From: SVTX01 sp964526505
Lineage (GTDB): Bacteria; Bacillota; Clostridia; Oscillospirales; CAG-272
Reading direction: 5' to 3'
DNA: 55,395 nt
Assembly: GCA_964526505.1 (NCBI GenBank)
Contig: CAZGJC010000009.1
Coordinates: 1 to 55,395 of the forward strand
Shown here: positions 43,750-51,914 of the stretch, in pieces
How positions within the stretch are numbered: position 1 is the first letter of the stretch
How the letters are laid out: each line of letters opens with the position of its first letter
Made by a program: the position numbers and the translations under genes
Notes under the pieces: generated by a model
Told to the model about the DNA's origin: nothing
Seen by the model: only the letters and a program-made list of their open reading frames with translations
Databases searched by the model: none

Positions 43750-43772
43750 AATCGCCACAAAAAGAGAATTAT

Positions 43773-44552
43773 ATGGAAAATATGAAAAGACTTCTCAGTC
43801 GCACACGCCGTGCGGTTGACGACTACTCTATGATAGAGGAAAATGACAAAATAGCCGTTGGCGTATCAGCGGGAAAGGATTCTCTTACCCTGCTCTGTGC
43901 AATGGCTGAATTACGCAGATTTTATCCCAAGAAATTTGATCTTATAGCAATAACAATTGATATGGGATTCGAACCACCACAAGATTTTTCGGCAATAAAA
44001 GATCTTTGCTCCGAACTCGGGGTTGAATACCATATCGTGCCATCAGAAATCAATAAGATTATATTCGACGTAAGAAAAGAAAAAAATCCTTGCTCCCTAT
44101 GTGCAAAAATGCGTCGTGGTGCTTTGCACAATGCCGCAAAGGAACTCGGATGCACGTCCGTAGCTCTCGGACATCACTTTGATGACGCCGTGGAAACATT
44201 TATGCTTAATCTGTTTTACGAGGGAAGACTCGGTTGTTTTTCACCCGTGACTTACCTTTCCCGTGTGGGAATTAAACTTATACGCCCCATGATTTATATG
44301 CCGGAAAAGGATGTGTCTGAGTTTTCACGAAAAAACAGCCTTCCCGTACTTTCATCACCATGCCCTGCCGATAAAAACACTAAGCGTGAAGAAATGAAGC
44401 AACTTCTTCGAACGCTTGAAAGACAAAACAGAGGATTACGTTACAGAATTTTCGGTGCCATTTGCAGAAGCGAAATAGACGGGTTTGCCGACACCGGCAG
44501 AATGGACGGTGTAGATAAATACACAAATCCCGACGTTTCCGACGCAGAATAA
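43773..44552 (+). CDS. TtcA/TilS-like PP-loop tRNA-modifying ATPase
   Basis: The 259-residue N-type ATP pyrophosphatase has a PP-loop VGVSAGKDSLTLL (Ala where many have Gly). The TtcA-type cysteine motif CSLCAKMRRG and the GHHFDDAVETFMLNLFYEGRLG motif follow. It probably adenylates and thiolates a tRNA cytidine (2-thiocytidine), with a labile Fe-S cluster held by Cys-x2-Cys and a third Cys in SSPCPAD. The substrate is inferred from the family. The Shine-Dalgarno is weak (AGAGAATT), and a second ATG three codons later is possible. Confidence 0.85.
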   Translation: MENMKRLLSRTRRAVDDYSMIEENDKIAVGVSAGKDSLTLLCAMAELRRFYPKKFDLIAITIDMGFEPPQDFSAIKDLCSELGVEYHIVPSEINKIIFDVRKEKNPCSLCAKMRRGALHNAAKELGCTSVALGHHFDDAVETFMLNLFYEGRLGCFSPVTYLSRVGIKLIRPMIYMPEKDVSEFSRKNSLPVLSSPCPADKNTKREEMKQLLRTLERQNRGLRYRIFGAICRSEIDGFADTGRMDGVDKYTNPDVSDAE

Positions 44553-44709
44553 AAGCAAGCGTAACTTCCGTCACAAATACAGTTTTTAAATCAAATATTT
44601 TTAATTTTTGGTCAAAAAAATCATATACATAAATTTTGTTTTATGATAAAATAATTCTGTCATATTTTTGTGTTCAAAATTATTTTGAAGAAAGGCAAGG
44701 TCATAATTT

Positions 44710-45408
44710 ATGAAAAAGCTTTACACCGGGAAAACAAAGGATGTGTTTCAACTCGAAAACGGAAACGTATTGCTCAAATTCAAAGACGATTGCACAGGCA
44801 AAGACGGAGTATTTGATCCGGGAGAAAATGCGGTCGGACTTACAATTGACGGTATCGGAAAAGAAAATCTCAAAACATCCGTTTACTACTTTGAGTTGCT
44901 TAAAAAGGCCGGTATCAAAACCCATTACGTAAGTGCCGACATTGACAATGCAACCATGGAAGTTCTCCCTGCCGAATGTTTCGGAAAAGCACAGGGTGGA
45001 AACGGACTTGAAGTAATATGTCGACTTGTGGCAACCGGTAGTTTTATACGCAGATATGGCGAATATATCAAAGACGGAACAACAATCCCGGGTGGATACT
45101 TTGAATGTACTTTCAAAAACGACGCAAAGGGCGACCCTCTCGTAACAAGCGAGGGACTTGAAGTTCTTGGTGTTATGACACACGATATGTTTGAAAGTAT
45201 GAAAAAACAAACTCTCGCAATCACCAAAATCGTAGCCGATGACCTGAAATCAATAGGACTTGACCTTTGGGATATTAAATTCGAATTCGGATATAACAAC
45301 GGTGAAGTTATTCTCATAGATGAAATTGCCTCTGGAAATATGAGAGTCTATAAAGACGACAAAATAGTCAACCCCATAGAACTTACAAAACTTATTCTCA
45401 ACAAATAA
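44710..45408 (+). CDS. purC: Phosphoribosylaminoimidazole-succinocarboxamide (SAICAR) synthase
   Basis: Purine biosynthesis enzyme joining aspartate to CAIR with ATP. The 232-residue protein begins KLYTGKTKDVFQLENG (SAICAR synthases have YEGKAK) and carries LEVICRLVATGSFIRRYG (R-x-x-A-x-GS), VTSEGLEVLG, LIDEIASGNMRVY and a DLWDIKFEFG segment. It is a compact form with small changes in several usual motifs (IDEIASGNMR for ADEISPDTCR), yet the fold and order are clear. It stands alone, not in a pur operon, with its own terminator. Confidence 0.9.
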   Translation: MKKLYTGKTKDVFQLENGNVLLKFKDDCTGKDGVFDPGENAVGLTIDGIGKENLKTSVYYFELLKKAGIKTHYVSADIDNATMEVLPAECFGKAQGGNGLEVICRLVATGSFIRRYGEYIKDGTTIPGGYFECTFKNDAKGDPLVTSEGLEVLGVMTHDMFESMKKQTLAITKIVADDLKSIGLDLWDIKFEFGYNNGEVILIDEIASGNMRVYKDDKIVNPIELTKLILNK

Positions 45409-45411
45409 TCG

Positions 45412-45448
45412 AAAAAAAATCCCATCGCTTGTGCGATGGGATTTTTTA
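45412..45448. terminator. Bidirectional intrinsic terminator after purC
   Basis: AAAAATCCCATCGC pairs with GCGATGGGATTTTT (arms ending at 45428 and starting at 45433). It also ends the convergent lipoprotein gene, whose stop lies 7 bp away. Confidence 0.9.
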
Positions 45449-45454
45449 TGACTT

Positions 45455-46546
45455 TCAGATTAACGGATTCTCTATTGTTGTGGTGCCGTAATCTATACAC
45501 TTTGTTGTTGATTGAATGGTTTCGGTTATTGATGCACCGTTGTAATCCATATTAACGATTATCTTACTTAATACACCCGTGAGAACACCGTCGGAAACGT
45601 AATAATTAACGCTTCCTTCACATTCCATACTGTCTCCAACATTACTGTCCAGTGAAAGATTTACGCCCTTCTTCATATATGCATTCAAATTGTCCTTTTC
45701 AAGCGTGCAACCGTAATCTGTCTTTGTAAAATAAGAATAATGTAAAAACTGATTTCCGAAAGGTTTTGTAATGCTGTCGTCCGTGAGATACGCCGACATC
45801 CACGTTCCGTTCTCATATGTGTAACATTTCAAAACAACACCTGTTTCGCTAAGTTCCACGTATATCTTCTCGTTTGAACTTTCCACGCCCTCAACCTCAG
45901 AGTCTATCCTCTGCTCGATATAGACACAGTTGTTTGCATATTTTACGGTAGACGTCATAGTCATTTCCTGCGTTTTGGAGAACACCAACACACCCGCTTT
46001 AATTGTCATGGTACTTGTTGATACAACGGTACAGTTATCAAATTTTTCATTGTTAAAAATCGAATCGTAATATCCCTTAGTTACCGTATCGCCGGTAGTT
46101 ACCACAGGAGAAAAATATCTGAACCAGTTGTCGCCTCCGATTACGTACACGATAACTTGTGATTTGTCATTGTTGCCCGCAAGACGCATAAGACCGTCTC
46201 CGTCGGAAACCGCATACTCAACCGTATACTTTTTAACGGATGTTGCACCTTCCATCATCTCATCGGTTATTCCCAATGCATTGACTTCTTGATCTGTAAG
46301 CGTACCGTCGCAAACAACCGAGTTTATCGTATAATCGCTGTTTTGCTCGGCAATTTCTTCTAAAACGTATGCCTCTGCCGCATCTTCCGCATCATCATAG
46401 ACAGACTCGGAAAGTGATCCCTTGTAAGTTTCGGAACATCCGCCTATCTCCTCAATAAAAGCATTCTCTTCTTTTTTGGAGATGTCTCCGTTGGATTTGC
46501 CGAACAAACCGTTCGAACACGACGACATAAAGCAACAAATCGCCAA
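45455..46546 (-). CDS. Putative lipoprotein of unknown function, start codon uncertain
   Basis: I recognise no family. The mature part (about 350 residues) is acidic, beta-rich and repeat-free, after a lipobox MSSC. The frame opens at TTG (46546), which leaves only nine residues before the lipobox cysteine, too short for a signal peptide. The in-frame codons upstream encode VFVVATVL, exactly the missing hydrophobic core, but contain no start. An ATG at 46569, beside AAAGGAGGAT, is one base out of frame. A one-base deletion in the GTTTTTG run would explain this, either a real mutation or an assembly error. A promoter-like pair lies upstream. Confidence 0.7.
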   Translation of the reverse strand: MAICCFMSSCSNGLFGKSNGDISKKEENAFIEEIGGCSETYKGSLSESVYDDAEDAAEAYVLEEIAEQNSDYTINSVVCDGTLTDQEVNALGITDEMMEGATSVKKYTVEYAVSDGDGLMRLAGNNDKSQVIVYVIGGDNWFRYFSPVVTTGDTVTKGYYDSIFNNEKFDNCTVVSTSTMTIKAGVLVFSKTQEMTMTSTVKYANNCVYIEQRIDSEVEGVESSNEKIYVELSETGVVLKCYTYENGTWMSAYLTDDSITKPFGNQFLHYSYFTKTDYGCTLEKDNLNAYMKKGVNLSLDSNVGDSMECEGSVNYYVSDGVLTGVLSKIIVNMDYNGASITETIQSTTKCIDYGTTTIENPLI

Positions 46547-46629
46547 AACTGTTGCAACAACAAAAACATATCCTCCTTTTTTCCTCTCCGTTAAGATATA
46601 ACAATTAAGACTTCAAAAAATTTGTTGCT

Positions 46630-46658
46630 TTTAAAAACATTTCGCCCTTTTTGGTCAA
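46630..46658 (-). promoter_or_regulatory. Possible promoter of the lipoprotein gene
   Basis: On the minus strand TTGACC (46658-46653), a 17-bp spacer and TTTAAA (46635-46630). The -35 is good and the -10 weak. It predicts a leader of about 55 nt to the ATG at 46569. Confidence 0.45.
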
Positions 46659-46691
46659 GTTTTTCGAAAAGGTTGCAATGATGTAAATTTC

Positions 46692-46724
46692 AAAAAGAGG
46701 GCACCGCTGATTTGCGGTGCCCTC
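46692..46724 (-). terminator. Intrinsic terminator of the XRE-sigma-anti-sigma operon
   Basis: GAGGGCACCGC (46724-46714, minus strand) pairs with 46707-46697 around a 6-nt loop and is followed by TTTTTG, 16 bp after the anti-sigma stop. Confidence 0.88.
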
Positions 46725-46739
46725 GACTTAGTTGGTGTG

Positions 46740-47489
46740 TTATTCAGTTGTAACTCCTTCGGCGATCTTCATCAGTTCAGATACCGATGTAAATGAACCG
46801 TACAACGAATATTGGTATAACTTATCCTGCCATACGAGATAGTACAGTCCCGGCACATCGGGATACTCGACCAGTATTCCTTCGTTCCCGTTTATGTACA
46901 TTGCGGTTACCGGATCGTTCTCGTTGTCCAATAATATATCATCCTCATCAGACTCGTCAAGAATTGTCTGCACCAGTTGGAACATCATATTTCCTTCCGC
47001 ATCATAACACAAAACATGTGTAAACATTGAACTTGTCTCGCTGACTTCGGAATAATATCCCTCGGGCAAATATGTTGCAACAACATTATCTTCTATACTG
47101 CTCGGTGGCTCTTGTATACCCAAGGCTCCTTCCTCTTTAGTGGCATCTCCGGTCGCATCTTCGTTTTGTTTGAAATGAACGCTGATATGATCATCATACC
47201 ATTCTACAAATGCACTCCACATTGATTCGCGTACTTCGGGTATACACATACAAGCGGCAAACACCATAGAAATAATAATCAAACAAGCAACTGCGGCAAT
47301 ACGAAGCGTAGATATCCACGATGCGCTTCGCTTATTTTTTGCCCTATTCAATATTCTGTTTTTTATTCGCGGATTATCTTTGATCCCACTCACATCCAGA
47401 CTCATAAATGCCTCAGCTTCCTTCGAGACATTTCGGTACAAGGATGCACTGATCAAAGCATCCATCTTGTTACCTTGTAATTCTTTCAT
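46740..47489 (-). CDS. Membrane anti-sigma factor-like protein (DUF4367-type)
   Basis: The 249-residue single-pass protein has a cytoplasmic segment (1-60), a membrane helix at about 61-83 (TLRIAAVACLIIISMVFAAC) and an extracellular domain. The YLPEGYYSEVSE ... VLCYDAEGNMMFQLVQ pattern matches the DUF4367 domain often found in anti-sigma factors. It is encoded directly after a sigma factor and overlaps it, so it probably holds that sigma at the membrane until a signal arrives. A second start at 47465 (residue 9, after AAGG and just past the sigma stop) is at least as likely as the one at 47489. Confidence 0.75.
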   Translation of the reverse strand: MKELQGNKMDALISASLYRNVSKEAEAFMSLDVSGIKDNPRIKNRILNRAKNKRSASWISTLRIAAVACLIIISMVFAACMCIPEVRESMWSAFVEWYDDHISVHFKQNEDATGDATKEEGALGIQEPPSSIEDNVVATYLPEGYYSEVSETSSMFTHVLCYDAEGNMMFQLVQTILDESDEDDILLDNENDPVTAMYINGNEGILVEYPDVPGLYYLVWQDKLYQYSLYGSFTSVSELMKIAEGVTTE

Positions 47490-48057
47490 ATGCTTCAGTT
47501 CCTAAAATCTCTTTCAATTTCTGCTTTGCACGGAATATGCGACCGTTGACCTTATTGCTATCAATATTCAGAACCTGAGCAATATCAACGTTCCTCATAT
47601 GGTAGTAATATTTCATTATGATCAGGTCTCTATACATAGTGTCCAGCTTATCTACAGCCTCGCTGACGATCTCTGTCGTCTCATTGTCGATCACGATTCG
47701 CTGCACATCGGCGCCCTCATCGACAATATCCTTGGCAACCTCTTCAATATTATCACAGAACATCACGATTTTCGAGTGCCGTTTATTCTTGTTATAAATA
47801 TTAATGGCGGCATTTCTGACATAAATATGTACCAATGCCGCCGTTGCCGGAGCTGCCGCATCTGCAAACAACTCATATGTGGCTGTGATATTATAGAAAG
47901 CATCTTGAACTGCATCTTGAGAATCATGGTAGTTTCTTAGAATATCCAATGCACACACAGTCATGTGTTTATAATACAAATCGTATATACCTTCAACGAT
48001 CCGTCGTTTACTGTCATCCTCGATTGATTGTATATATGTCAGAATCATTGATATCAT
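47470..48057 (-). CDS. ECF-type RNA polymerase sigma factor
   Basis: The 195-residue sigma-70 family protein has region 2 around YHDSQDAVQDAFYNI and LVHIYVRNAAINIYNK, and region 4 with the helix-turn-helix RDLIIMKYYYHMRNVDIAQVLNIDSNKVNGRIFRAKQKL. There is no region 1 or 3, as for extracytoplasmic-function sigmas. Its ATG overlaps the stop of the XRE gene (ATGA), and its 3' end overlaps the anti-sigma gene by 20 bp. The target genes cannot be told from sequence. Confidence 0.88.
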   Translation of the reverse strand: MISMILTYIQSIEDDSKRRIVEGIYDLYYKHMTVCALDILRNYHDSQDAVQDAFYNITATYELFADAAAPATAALVHIYVRNAAINIYNKNKRHSKIVMFCDNIEEVAKDIVDEGADVQRIVIDNETTEIVSEAVDKLDTMYRDLIIMKYYYHMRNVDIAQVLNIDSNKVNGRIFRAKQKLKEILGTEAYERITR

Positions 48058-48422
48058 TCACCTTCTAACATATACGCGATCATATGATCTACCATTTCCT
48101 CAATGTGTTGTCTCTGCTTTGGATTTAACTTTTCCATTTTCTTTGAAATATTATTAGGCACTGTTGTTTTTTCTGCAACAACATAATCGCAAAGCAACTC
48201 ATTCGGTGTTACGCCCAATGCGTTTGAAAGATAGATCAAAGTATCAAAGCTCGGGAGTTTTGCACCGCGCTCAAGTTGAGGTATATACGTTTCTTCTACT
48301 CCTATTTTTACCGCAACAGTAGCAACAGAAATATTTTTACTTAATCGAATTTGTTTTAATCTTTTGCCGAATTGTTCCCCGGATAACCGTGGAAACTGAT
48401 CATCTATTCTTTTTCTTGGCAT
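48054..48422 (-). CDS. XRE-family transcriptional regulator
   Basis: The 122-residue protein has one Cro/C1-type helix-turn-helix: FGKRLKQIRLSKNISVATVAVKIGVEETYIPQLERGAKLPSFDTL (about residues 18-62, given in part). A C-terminal helix KLNPKQRQHIEEMVDHMI, common in such regulators, follows. The ATG at 48422 follows GGAGACAGTG; longer starts at 48464 and 48434 lack a good site. It is the first gene of a three-gene overlapping operon with a sigma factor and an anti-sigma, and a palindrome upstream may be its operator. Confidence 0.85.
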   Translation of the reverse strand: MPRKRIDDQFPRLSGEQFGKRLKQIRLSKNISVATVAVKIGVEETYIPQLERGAKLPSFDTLIYLSNALGVTPNELLCDYVVAEKTTVPNNISKKMEKLNPKQRQHIEEMVDHMIAYMLEGE

Positions 48423-48490
48423 CACTGTCTCCATTGGATTTTTTATTGTCTTATAGTTTATCATCTTTGGCGTGAGATTTTAATACACTA

Positions 48491-48508
48491 TAAGATTTAC
48501 ATAATCTA
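48491..48508. promoter_or_regulatory. Candidate operator upstream of the XRE regulator
   Basis: TAAGATTTACATAATCTA is an imperfect palindrome (GATT...AATC arms) about 70 bp before the XRE start. On the minus strand it overlaps a weak TTAGAT-18-TATTAA promoter. Autoregulation is a plausible but untested role. Confidence 0.4.
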
Positions 48509-48576
48509 ATGGATTTTTGCAGCGATTCGATACGCGAGCAGCCGTTCTTTTCTTTGTTTACCGCAAACCAAAATTT

Positions 48577-48612
48577 GAGTGCCGAGCGTCCTTTACGGGA
48601 AGCTCGGCACTC
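48577..48612. terminator. Hairpin at the end of the conjugation module
   Basis: GAGTGCCGAGC (48577-48587) pairs with GCTCGGCACTC (48602-48612), 9 bp beyond the traG-like stop. On the minus strand it is followed by AAATTTTGG, an imperfect T tract. It marks the visible edge of the mobile-element gene block. Confidence 0.6.
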
Positions 48613-48620
48613 GTTTTGAT

Positions 48621-50432
48621 TTAATTGCTTTCTTCCGGCTTTGGCTGACCGTGGAGTTTTGCTCCGTGCGGTCGTCTTGACATTCGGCTGCTCTGCGGAT
48701 AGTTTCTCTCGTGCAGAGTCTGTTCCACGGCATAACTTCCGGGTGGGATCTCCTCGTCGTCGTTCTTTTGCTTGACGGCATATTTCTCGTAGACCGCTCG
48801 CATGAGGGTGTCTTTGTCGGCATACTTTACATCCTTGTTATCACGCAGAGGAACAACGAACGGCTCTTTTTCGAATTGGATGCCCCACTTGAAGAAGAGC
48901 TTCAGTTTGACCTTGATCGGATTGAAGCCGGTCTTTGTCACAACGAACGTGCCTTTCGGAAGTGCTTTCAGCTCGTCTGCCGTCATCAGCGGCCGTTCTA
49001 TCATTTGGAGCGAGCGTGAGGGATCGTTCTTGCTTTGGCTGACAGAGCCCGACATGACCGTTCTCGTTCCGAGAGATTTGGACAGCACCTGTGCGGTTTC
49101 CGAGTTTGGAGCAAAGCCTCCAAAGACCGTGAGCCGTGCGTTGTCCACGATGATCTCCGCCCCTTCCTTGCCGTAGTTCTTTTCAAGCTGTGCCAACGAC
49201 TGAATGATCGGCACGATGGAGACTCTGCGAGAACGGGATGCCGAGAACATCATCTCGGCGGATTCTATTTTCGGCAAAGTTCCGAACTCATCGCAGTAGA
49301 ATACGACTCTGTTCTTGAGCTTGCCGCCGTTCTCGTCCGCAACGGCAAGGATCTCACGATACAGTTGCTGAATGATCAGGCTGACCATAAAGTATTTGGA
49401 CGAGTCTTCCTCGGGCATAATGATAAAGATAGCAGACTTTTCCGAACAGAATTTTTCCGCATCGATCTCGGTGTCGTTGCAAAGGATGGTTTCAAGCTCG
49501 GAGTCAAGGAAGGCATTCAGCCTTGAAAGTGCCGTGGACATGACCGATGCCATCGACTGCTCCGAGGTGTTGAGTGCCGCCCCTGCAAACCATTTTGCCT
49601 TGTGTTCGGGAGGTAACAGTTCCATCAGCGATTGGAATTGATTCCGCTGTCTTGTATTGCCGGGTGCGAGCAATTCCTGGATGATCTTGAAGACCGACAC
49701 GATGTGCCTTTCTTCGGGCTTGCAGAATTCGGCAACGAGCAGAATGGATGCGGTCAAAACACCTTCTGCGGCATCGTAAAAGTATGCGTTCTGACCGAAT
49801 GAGCCTGCGTCCATTCCGGATAGTATGATCGTCTTTGCAATGATCTTGGCATACTTTTCGGCTTTCGCCTTGTATGCGATGACCTCGGGATGCTTGGCAT
49901 ATAGGTCCATATACTTGTTGACCAAATGCAATAAGTTATTTCCGTGCGACCGCATGGGGTTACGCAGATCGATGACCGAGATGTTGTAGCCGTAATATTT
50001 GGAAGCGATAGAGCCGTAGTTTCTCATGATATCGCCCTTGGTATCAGTTGAGAGGAAGGACATTCCTGACGCACAGGCATATTCAATATTCGGATACAAC
50101 CAATATGCCGTCTTGCCGACACCTGCCGCACCGATCATCATACAGTGAACGTCGCCGGTATCGACAAGACCTACTGTGTCCTTGCCGTAGGTCTCACAGC
50201 CGACCACGATGCCTTGCTCGCTCGGTCGGCTCTTTTCGTCCGTTCGCCATTTGTCCGGCTCGAACGGAATGTGTTTGTAGGTCTCCTTGACCTCTTTCTT
50301 GGATGCCCACCTTGCCGTTCCGTGCTGACCGTTGCCGACTGTTTTGCTTCGTATACTGTTCAGCCCATAGAGGTGGGATGCCAAGGAGATGAAGATAAAT
50401 AAGCCGCCCATGATGGCGGCAACTGTGATCAA
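48621..50432 (-). CDS. VirD4/TraG-type conjugative coupling protein
   Basis: Hexameric DNA-pumping ATPase that links the relaxosome to a type IV secretion channel. The 603-residue protein has an N-terminal membrane segment, Walker A GAAGVGKT (residues 101-108), STDTKGDIMRNYG, and Walker B VVFYCDEFGTLPKI with the sensor region SIVPIIQSLAQLEKNYG. The frame opens at TTG (50432) without a good ribosome site. The open frame extends upstream to AAGGAGCTGATACCC, beside the stop of the preceding gene, where only ATA, CTG or ATT could start, so the true start is unsettled. It is the last gene of the module; no VirB4, VirB6 or PrgI genes follow. Confidence 0.9.
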   Translation of the reverse strand: MITVAAIMGGLFIFISLASHLYGLNSIRSKTVGNGQHGTARWASKKEVKETYKHIPFEPDKWRTDEKSRPSEQGIVVGCETYGKDTVGLVDTGDVHCMMIGAAGVGKTAYWLYPNIEYACASGMSFLSTDTKGDIMRNYGSIASKYYGYNISVIDLRNPMRSHGNNLLHLVNKYMDLYAKHPEVIAYKAKAEKYAKIIAKTIILSGMDAGSFGQNAYFYDAAEGVLTASILLVAEFCKPEERHIVSVFKIIQELLAPGNTRQRNQFQSLMELLPPEHKAKWFAGAALNTSEQSMASVMSTALSRLNAFLDSELETILCNDTEIDAEKFCSEKSAIFIIMPEEDSSKYFMVSLIIQQLYREILAVADENGGKLKNRVVFYCDEFGTLPKIESAEMMFSASRSRRVSIVPIIQSLAQLEKNYGKEGAEIIVDNARLTVFGGFAPNSETAQVLSKSLGTRTVMSGSVSQSKNDPSRSLQMIERPLMTADELKALPKGTFVVTKTGFNPIKVKLKLFFKWGIQFEKEPFVVPLRDNKDVKYADKDTLMRAVYEKYAVKQKNDDEEIPPGSYAVEQTLHERNYPQSSRMSRRPHGAKLHGQPKPEESN

Positions 50433-50455
50433 TATTCCAATACTGCCTATGGGTA

Positions 50456-50872
50456 TCAGCTCCTTCCGTGCTTCTTTTCATATTTTTCAAGTGCCCTTTG
50501 TGCCTGTAGTTTTGCGTTCGCCATTGCTATCTGCCGTTCAAAGTGCGCTTCTTCGATCGGTCCTATCGGTTGGATGGTATACAAGAGACTGCCGTTGTGT
50601 GTTCGTCCGTCTTTTGTCTTGATCTTGGTCGGCTCGGTATAAATAAAACCTTTCCGTTCAAGGCTCTCCACATATTTTTTGACCGTGTTCTTGCTCATAC
50701 CCGTGGCTTCACCGATGGTGGCATAGCTCGGGTGGCATTGGAATGTCTTTCTGTCCTCGCAGTACATCAGAAATGCGTACACCACGATCTCACCTGCCGA
50801 CAGGTCAAGGCGGAAGATGGCTTTCGGCAGAGGAAAATAATCGCCGGGAATGTCACGTTTCTTTTGATTCAA
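50456..50872 (-). CDS. Winged-helix DNA-binding protein of the mobile element
   Basis: The 138-residue protein has a winged helix resembling the helix_turn_helix domain of replication initiators: LPKAIFRLDLSAGEIVVYAFL, then HPSYATIGEATGMSKNTVKKYVESLERKGFI (helix-turn-helix, quoted in part), and a basic tail KLQAQRALEKYEKKHG. Such proteins sit beside traG in many Firmicutes elements and may regulate transfer genes. Its stop lies just before the coupling-protein gene. The ATG has a weak upstream site. Confidence 0.8.
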   Translation of the reverse strand: MNQKKRDIPGDYFPLPKAIFRLDLSAGEIVVYAFLMYCEDRKTFQCHPSYATIGEATGMSKNTVKKYVESLERKGFIYTEPTKIKTKDGRTHNGSLLYTIQPIGPIEEAHFERQIAMANAKLQAQRALEKYEKKHGRS

Positions 50873-50900
50873 ATAGATCGTTCACGCACCGCCTTTCCGC

Positions 50901-51827
50901 TTACATCGTTTGTTCCTGTGCCGATAGTGTGTGTTCCCGACCGTGCAATGCTTTGAGGTCTTCGTCCCAATCCTTTTGCACAGGCGGCATTCGGTATACC
51001 GTGTAATCGCCAAGTGCGTGAATAGATCTTGCGATCCTCTCGCAACCAAGCTCTCCTGCGTTGTCATTATCAAGGCAAAGATAGACGGTCTTGAGTTTTG
51101 GATCATCCTTCAGCATTTGCAATGCGGCACGGTCTGCCGTTGAGCAGAGTGCGACATAGGAGTGCTTTTGCCAACCGCTTTTGTGCATCGAAATGAATGC
51201 AAGCATATCGATAGGGGCTTCAAATACGAACAGTTTTTCCGAATCGCCTTTGTAGTGAAAGCTGTACTCAGCAAGACTTCCGCCGACATTGCCTTTGTAA
51301 TCTGAATTTGGCGAGGTCGCTCGCTTGTGGGCGTGGACGGGGATGCCGTCTGTATTGACACCAACGAACACGGCATTGTGATGTTTGGCATCCTCGTAAA
51401 TGAGACCGTTTTTTATAAAATGATTCAGCACATCTCGGTCGATGCACCGTTCGTGAACGAGATAGCCATAGACTCTACGCATATCCGCATTTTTATCGGG
51501 CAGGACGAACGGAATATGTTCTTCCACTTTTGGCTCTCGCACCTCTCGTTTTAGTTCCGCTACGACACCTTCTCCGAGCAGACATTTGACGGCTTCGGGA
51601 TAGGTCAGCCCGAAATATTTTTGCATGAAACCGATCGCACCGCCGCCGACCTGTTCGTATTGGCTGTACCACTCACAGCCGTTGATCGATACTTTGCCGG
51701 ACGGAGCCTCCCACACATACTCTCGTCCGACTCGCTTGACGGCCTCGCCTTGCATTGTCAGGTAGTCTGCAATGCTCGTGCTGTTCGCCAAGGCTTTTTC
51801 TTGTTCTGTAAATTTGATATATGGCAT
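50901..51827 (-). CDS. TOPRIM/DUF3991-type primase-like protein of the mobile element
   Basis: The 308-residue protein has an N-terminal part that follows the layout of a primase zinc domain (KVSINGCEWYSQYEQVGGGAIGF) but lacks the usual zinc cysteines. A DUF3991-like linker and a TOPRIM domain follow, with LFVFEAPIDMLAFISMH (acidic Glu) and VYLCLDNDNAG (DxD). It probably acts in priming or processing of transferred DNA, though no polymerase domain is seen. The ATG (MPYIKF) follows AAAGGTTACT; a start 10 codons earlier is less likely. Confidence 0.82.
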   Translation of the reverse strand: MPYIKFTEQEKALANSTSIADYLTMQGEAVKRVGREYVWEAPSGKVSINGCEWYSQYEQVGGGAIGFMQKYFGLTYPEAVKCLLGEGVVAELKREVREPKVEEHIPFVLPDKNADMRRVYGYLVHERCIDRDVLNHFIKNGLIYEDAKHHNAVFVGVNTDGIPVHAHKRATSPNSDYKGNVGGSLAEYSFHYKGDSEKLFVFEAPIDMLAFISMHKSGWQKHSYVALCSTADRAALQMLKDDPKLKTVYLCLDNDNAGELGCERIARSIHALGDYTVYRMPPVQKDWDEDLKALHGREHTLSAQEQTM

Positions 51828-51914
51828 AGTAACCTTTCTTGTTTGCAATATTGTCATTTAATTTTTTTTGCCGTTTGTGGCAGAAAAATTAAATGAGTAA
51901 CGGATAAACACTTT

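Noticed and set aside
48465..48620. An attachment site for the mobile element between the XRE gene and the coupling protein gene
   Set aside because: No tRNA end, integrase gene or repeat matching another part of the window was found, and the other end of the element lies outside the window.
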